Shown here: positions 59,395 to 64,000 of the stretch, piece by piece
How positions within the stretch are numbered: the first letter of the stretch is position 1
How the letters are laid out: the number at the start of each line of letters is the position of its first letter
From: Aquatica leii
Lineage: Eukaryota > Arthropoda > Insecta > Coleoptera > Lampyridae
Direction: 5' to 3'
NCBI GenBank assembly: GCA_035610365.1
Contig: CM069436.1
Coordinates: 4,020,937-4,084,936 of the forward strand
Length of the DNA: 64,000 bases
The notes under the pieces: model-generated
What the model was told of the DNA's origin: nothing
The model's input: the letters and a program-made list of their open reading frames with translations, nothing else
Databases searched by the model: none
Translations under genes and position numbers: made by a program

Positions 59395-59560
59395 ATCCAA
59401 CGATATACATCCATGTTAAAAAAGCAAAAACCGCACCTTAATCCCACTTCGACTAGAAAACTGTGACTCCATAGAAACTTACATCAGTCAAGTAATTAAA
59501 AACGTCTCAAAAACTTAATAGGACAGGTTTACCAGAAAAAACTTTCACCCATAATCACTC
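59395..59560 (+). pseudogene. Possible copia Gag fragment
   Basis: A frame reads PLRLENCDSIETYISQVIKN and, after a shift, GLPEKTFTHNHS, resembling the copia Gag block of the form (M..CSS...Y..K....L...GLPE.F.P.I). The resemblance is limited to two short stretches with a spacing change. Confidence 0.35.
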
Positions 59561-59899
59561 AAGGAGAGAATAAGAGTCGCTTATAATGAACATTTCATGA
59601 GTCGGTGACCAAGTAAATCTAATAAAAACTGTGACCAACGTAGTTACAGACTATGCAACAATTTAAAATCATTTTTGCTAAGTTTTAACTCTCGTTTAGG
59701 CAACTTTGCCAACGTCGTTGGACAAGTTTTTCGGGTTTTAGTTAAGTTTTTAGCCGTCAGACGGCGCAGCCTTGACTCAACTTCCGATTCTACACGTGAC
59801 ACTAGCAGTCAGGCACAGAGGTTTGGAAAGAGTTACCATTTTTGTCATCCATCAATATCTACCTTATGGATACGTTTCTTTTAGAAAATCCTGCTACAT

Positions 59900-62800
59900 G
59901 ACTCGCACTTAAGCGATAAAAAAGAGTTACCTATTCGATGTTTGTTTTTGAAGTTAGTCCTTAGTTGATTCACACATCTTTTAGATCTTCTTTGTAACCC
60001 CAAATGTTCATTTAATTACGAGGTTTTATTTGCCATTGAAGTAATCTTCTAAATTGAGTTATAACAAATCTGATTGACCACAACAAGAATAGATTTTTTC
60101 CATATTTATAACGCTTTTTGTAGATAAGTAATACTACAACCTAATATTTAATTAAATTTATTATTTCGATTTTGTTCTGTCAAAAGATGGTCAAAATTAT
60201 AAACGAAGCATACCTTGTAAAATTCTCCAAAAAATGACGTATCAGAAGCAGAGTCGTGCCATTTAAAAAAATTAAGAGTAGTTGCTGGGGGTCAAGGGGT
60301 TGACTTTATAAATGCCGTTTAAACATCAAAAATCGTCTCCCTCAACGTTAAAATTACCCCCTATAATAACGGTATTGATAAATGGACTAGCATTAGATTT
60401 ATTTTACATTCCAAAGTTATTTTGCCACAAATCCATTTATCCATACATTAAAAAATTAGACTGACAGTTTACGTCATAACAAATGTGAGTAATTTGGTAA
60501 AGATAAACTTAACAATAACAAATGATTTTTTTTTCATAAAAGCTTTACTTGTCGTTATCGTAACAAATTAGAAAATTTACATTAATTTGACTGTCGTTTC
60601 ATTAATCTAACGAAAATGGATGTTTAATAATTTAGAAGCGGAATATATTTTAGATAGTATCTAAATCAATCGAGTTTAATCATTAATAATTTATTTGAAA
60701 TAAAGACGCGTTACGCCGAAGGATATTTTTGCTAGGACACATTTTATTTGAAATATGGTACCTACGCGGATCTTATATTTTCGATGTATCATTTATACGT
60801 ACCGTTCACTATAATTTTCTATATATTAAATTTATAGAAGCTTTAAATTTTTAGATAGTTTTAATATATAAAATTAGACGTGTTGCTAAATTTTCATCTG
60901 AGAACGAAATAAATGATAAACAATTTAGCATAAAATAGAAAACTCGTTATCAATTTAACCCAGTCCCTTATGACAAAACTTACATGCCGTAACGTCTTGT
61001 ATTTAAGTTAGAATTAAAGTGTATCATCATATGTAACTACATGATAATACATTTTCTTACGTCATTGTAAGGTATGAAAATTAGTGAAAAAAATGTATTG
61101 CCAGTTTAACAAAATTTTGATTATTTTGAAAATACAACTGAGCAAACATTTATGTTAGAAAGCACTATTAGGTTTTGTTTATCAATAAATAATAAAACGT
61201 CTAGAAGCGTCGGGATCATTCAAAATCATTCCAAGCGATTGCCAACTAGTGCCAGATAAAATGAGAATATAAAAGTAAATCGTTAAAAGTTGCAAGTCAG
61301 TCTTAAATCGTAAGAAGAATTTGACGGTCTAAATAAATCGTAGTGTTTAACGCGTGTGCCACGTGTAAATAAGTAGTATAGATAAATAAAAGTAAATCTT
61401 ATCCGCGGAGGGTATACGGTTACAATAATAAATAAATAAGTGTTGTTTCCATTAAACTGTTTGTTATTTTTCCTTAGCTTTTTAGTAGGTTTATAATAAT
61501 CAATAATCCTATAAGTAGTTAATTAAAAATAAATTAGTTTTAAAATCTGTTACAATAGAGAATGTGTGTCAAATGAAATGTTATATGTAAATCGTTGTAT
61601 AAATAAGTTTCTTTTTTATTATTACTTCCACTAATTAGATCAAGAAAATCTTTTACAGGTTTTTGCAAGATACTTTATTGCATATACAGGATAATTTATA
61701 TTAACTGTCTAATAGAAGTCTATACAAGTCAGTATAAAAATAATTCATCCATAAATGTACACATCCAAATTGAAGCTAAATTAGGAATCTATTAGTTAAC
61801 AATAAGCAAAAGCGGCTCCAGAAGCAAAACAATGACTGTTGACAAACACTTCGAAAATCCATTTTAAAGAAAATCAATACCATCTTTAGTCTGAACTTTG
61901 CTTCGCCAACATCACTATTTTCGTGCAATTACTAAAAATTTGAAGTAGCATTTTCTGTTGACTCAATTTTAATGTAATCGTAGATTTCATAGTCGTTAAA
62001 ACAATCGATCTTTACCATAGAAGAAGAAAATTTCCTCCGGATTCATTAATCACATTAAAGCCTACGGTTGCCCGAACTTAAAATAAAAGCTATTAAAATA
62101 TTTTCGAAAAAGAATTGTAATAGAAATAATTAATTAAAGTTATACGCTCAACGGGTAGAAATAAGACTCAAGTTTTCTTTAGAGCGATTTTTAAATTGTC
62201 CCGTAATTGCTTTAGTAAAGGGAGCACTCTAGCAAATTGACTATAAAACGACTATGACAAAATAGGAAAACGAAAAAAAACATAAATAGTATTGATCGAT
62301 CACTTTTTATATATGTATATAGAAAGAAAGAAAGTTGAATTTTATGTGTGTCGTATTTTTTGAGTAATGGAGACATTTGGTCCGGGTCAGGTATTTTTTG
62401 TCGAAGTTGCATGAGATCAAAATCATGAATTTTTTATGAAAATGTACTGTGACTCCATTATCCTAAAATTGTAGGGTATTTTAGAAAAGTATGTTACTTC
62501 TCTCAGAAATTTAAATATCGTGTTTCTGTTGATAATATAAATTTGTCGTAAAATGTAAGTGCAGAAAAATATTCTTCAGCTTTTTTCTTATTATTCTACA
62601 GCTTATTAAAAAACGTCAAAATCCATAACGACCTTAGAGCAAAATAAAATTTCCATCAAAAAAGTTATAAATTTCGAATAATAAGCAACACAAATCGTAT
62701 TCATTTGCTTTCGTTATTTTATAACACCTGTCCTCGTCCTTATAATTATTTCTTTTAAAAAGTCTCTTATATAATAAATTAATTTCAAATTTAATTCACG

Positions 62801-63140
62801 CTATTATCACAAAATAAGTAAATAATAAGAAAAACGTTTCCATATTTTATTGATCTGAACAAAAGAAGTTATCATAATGATAAAAATTAAAGAATATATA
62901 GAAACTAAATAATTGTATTTAAACGAATAACTAAAAAATAGTTTATGTAAGACAATTTGAAAATTACTGTAATTACCAAAAAGTAGAGTATTCCAATAAA
63001 CGTATTTGGTTAAAACATTTTTATGTTTTCGTGTCAATTGATTGTTAATAATAGTAATATGAGTAATCAAAAAGTGTTTAATAGAATAATAAACGCCTTC
63101 ACATTAATAATTTAGTTAATAATACATTAATAAAATAAAA
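59900..63140. other. AT-rich DNA, no gene seen; one promoter-like stretch
   Basis: No coding remnant is recognised. At 61255-61440 a GAGAATATAAAAGTAAATC box followed by GTCAGTC and two AATAAA-like signals resembles the promoter-and-poly(A) layout of an LTR, but I found no ends or second copy. Open frames such as 62212-62412 (-) and 62807-63070 (-) have no motif. Confidence 0.35.
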
Positions 63141-63404
63141 CGTGTTCATACAGAGTGATTCATATTGATCGTCGATAAAAACTAAAAAGGCAGTTCTTTA
63201 ACTCGCTTTAATGATTGAGCGGATAGTAAGGCAAGAAAAAATACCAAGAAAGGTGGCATAAAAGGCATATTAAACCTGCCAAAAAGGCAATAAAAAAGAC
63301 ACAAGTATCTATTAAAATTTACAGTTTATTTTTTTGTTTTACAATGTGCTATTATTTTCCCAAGCACAAATCAAATATTTTTCAATATTTTGACTAAGAA
63401 GCTG

Positions 63405-64000
63405 TTACCTTTTATCATTTAAAATATTTTTATAGAAGGAAAAAGTTCTTTCGACATCACAAGATGTTAGTGGAGCAAATTTTAATGCCGACGTTTTCGT
63501 TATCGTTAAAGATATTTTCTGTTGATGCTTCAAGGAATCTCCTTTTTGATTTTCAGTCAGTTGTTTAAAGAGGTCAAAGAAAGGGTTTTTTGATGTGACG
63601 GAATCCAATTTTTGATTAATTTTTCTTCCTATAGTCCCTAGACATGCTCTTATAATTGTTCTTATTCTTTCGAATGTAGCGAAAGATTCGGTCATTGCGG
63701 TTTCGCTTTTTTCTAGCTTCTTTAATTCGTCAGGAATGCCGGAAAAGTGTGTTTTTATAAAAACTAGTCCTCTCTTAACAGCTTCATTATTAAAAGCTTT
63801 TTAAGATTTAGCAATTGCTGCAGAGGTCGTCTCGTCAAATAATTCAACCACCTGAAGTAAGACAATTCAATTAATGTATAAGACAATGTCAGATTATAGC
63901 ATGAACTGTACTCCTTTAATTTTTTCAAAATGTGTGGCATAAAAAATGCAAGCAGATAACCAAGTTCCCCATCTTGTTATGATAGGTTCCGGTGGAAGTT
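63405..64000 (-). pseudogene. hAT-type transposase, C-terminal part; continues beyond the window
   Basis: The minus-strand frame 63695-63405 ends in KFAPLTSCDVERTFSFYKNILNDKR, the hAT dimerisation-domain signature (usual TSCxVERxFSxxKxIL). Upstream on the same strand, from 64000, KWGTWLSACIFYA (usual RWGTWL) and, near 63785-63720, AVKRGLVFIKTHFSGIPDELKKLE are clear, with stops between (one near 63865 and one near 63803). The DNA-binding zinc finger and first catalytic residues lie to the right, outside the window. The left end of the element may be near CAGAGTGATTCATA at 63153, but no inverted partner is visible. Confidence 0.8.

Noticed and set aside
61255..61440. Possible host promoter with TATA box
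   Set aside because: No coding sequence follows and the layout of TATA, initiator and poly(A)-like signals fits an old LTR as well; ends could not be found.

Overview
The window looks like intergenic, transposon-dense DNA from an insect or other arthropod. Evidence: strongly AT-rich sequence, a GC-rich 28S rRNA fragment of metazoan type, and relics of Penelope-like, BEL/Pao, Ty3/gypsy, copia, APE-type LINE, pogo/Tigger, Tc1/IS630 and hAT elements. I could not identify a single convincing host gene, tRNA or CRISPR array. Almost every recognisable coding stretch is a decayed piece of a mobile element.

Layout. 1-10.7 kb: a LINE relic (RT, RNase H), a Penelope-like element (PLE) with inverted terminal repeats, and a BEL/Pao pol relic split by an insertion of LTR type; then a Tc1/IS630-like transposase scrap. 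10.7-20 kb: two solo LTRs of one family, a minus-strand LINE broken by a repeat with short inverted ends, and featureless AT-rich DNA. 20.5-21.7 kb: a 28S rDNA fragment between 41-bp direct repeats. 24.1-30.6 kb: a small foldback element, a 2.57-kb DNA transposon with ~125-bp inverted repeats, TAA duplications and an unclassified zinc-ribbon-like protein, a pogo/Tigger relic and another LINE relic. 30.9-33.2 kb: copies of a ~275-nt repeat, one with an apparently intact type I hammerhead ribozyme. 34.9-43 kb: a gypsy gag-protease relic, a promoter-like direct repeat pair, a Tc1 relic and a 3.5-kb minus-strand LINE. 43-49.9 kb: two more pieces of the hammerhead repeat, a second copy of the 13.5-14.7 kb repeat, a copia relic and a ~400-bp tandem array containing PLE fragments. 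52-57.4 kb: the best-preserved retroelement, a gypsy gag-pol with intact RT YLDD, interrupted by a solo LTR with a 4-bp duplication. The last 0.6 kb holds the end of a hAT transposase on the minus strand.

The most interesting elements are (i) the hammerhead-bearing short repeat family, resembling animal retrozymes, (ii) the TIR/TAA transposon whose only gene belongs to a multi-copy arthropod protein family without a clear assignment, and (iii) the association of PLE ends, hammerhead-like motifs and tandem arrays. Clean duplications allow relative dating: the BEL/Pao and gypsy bodies are older than the LTR insertions inside them.
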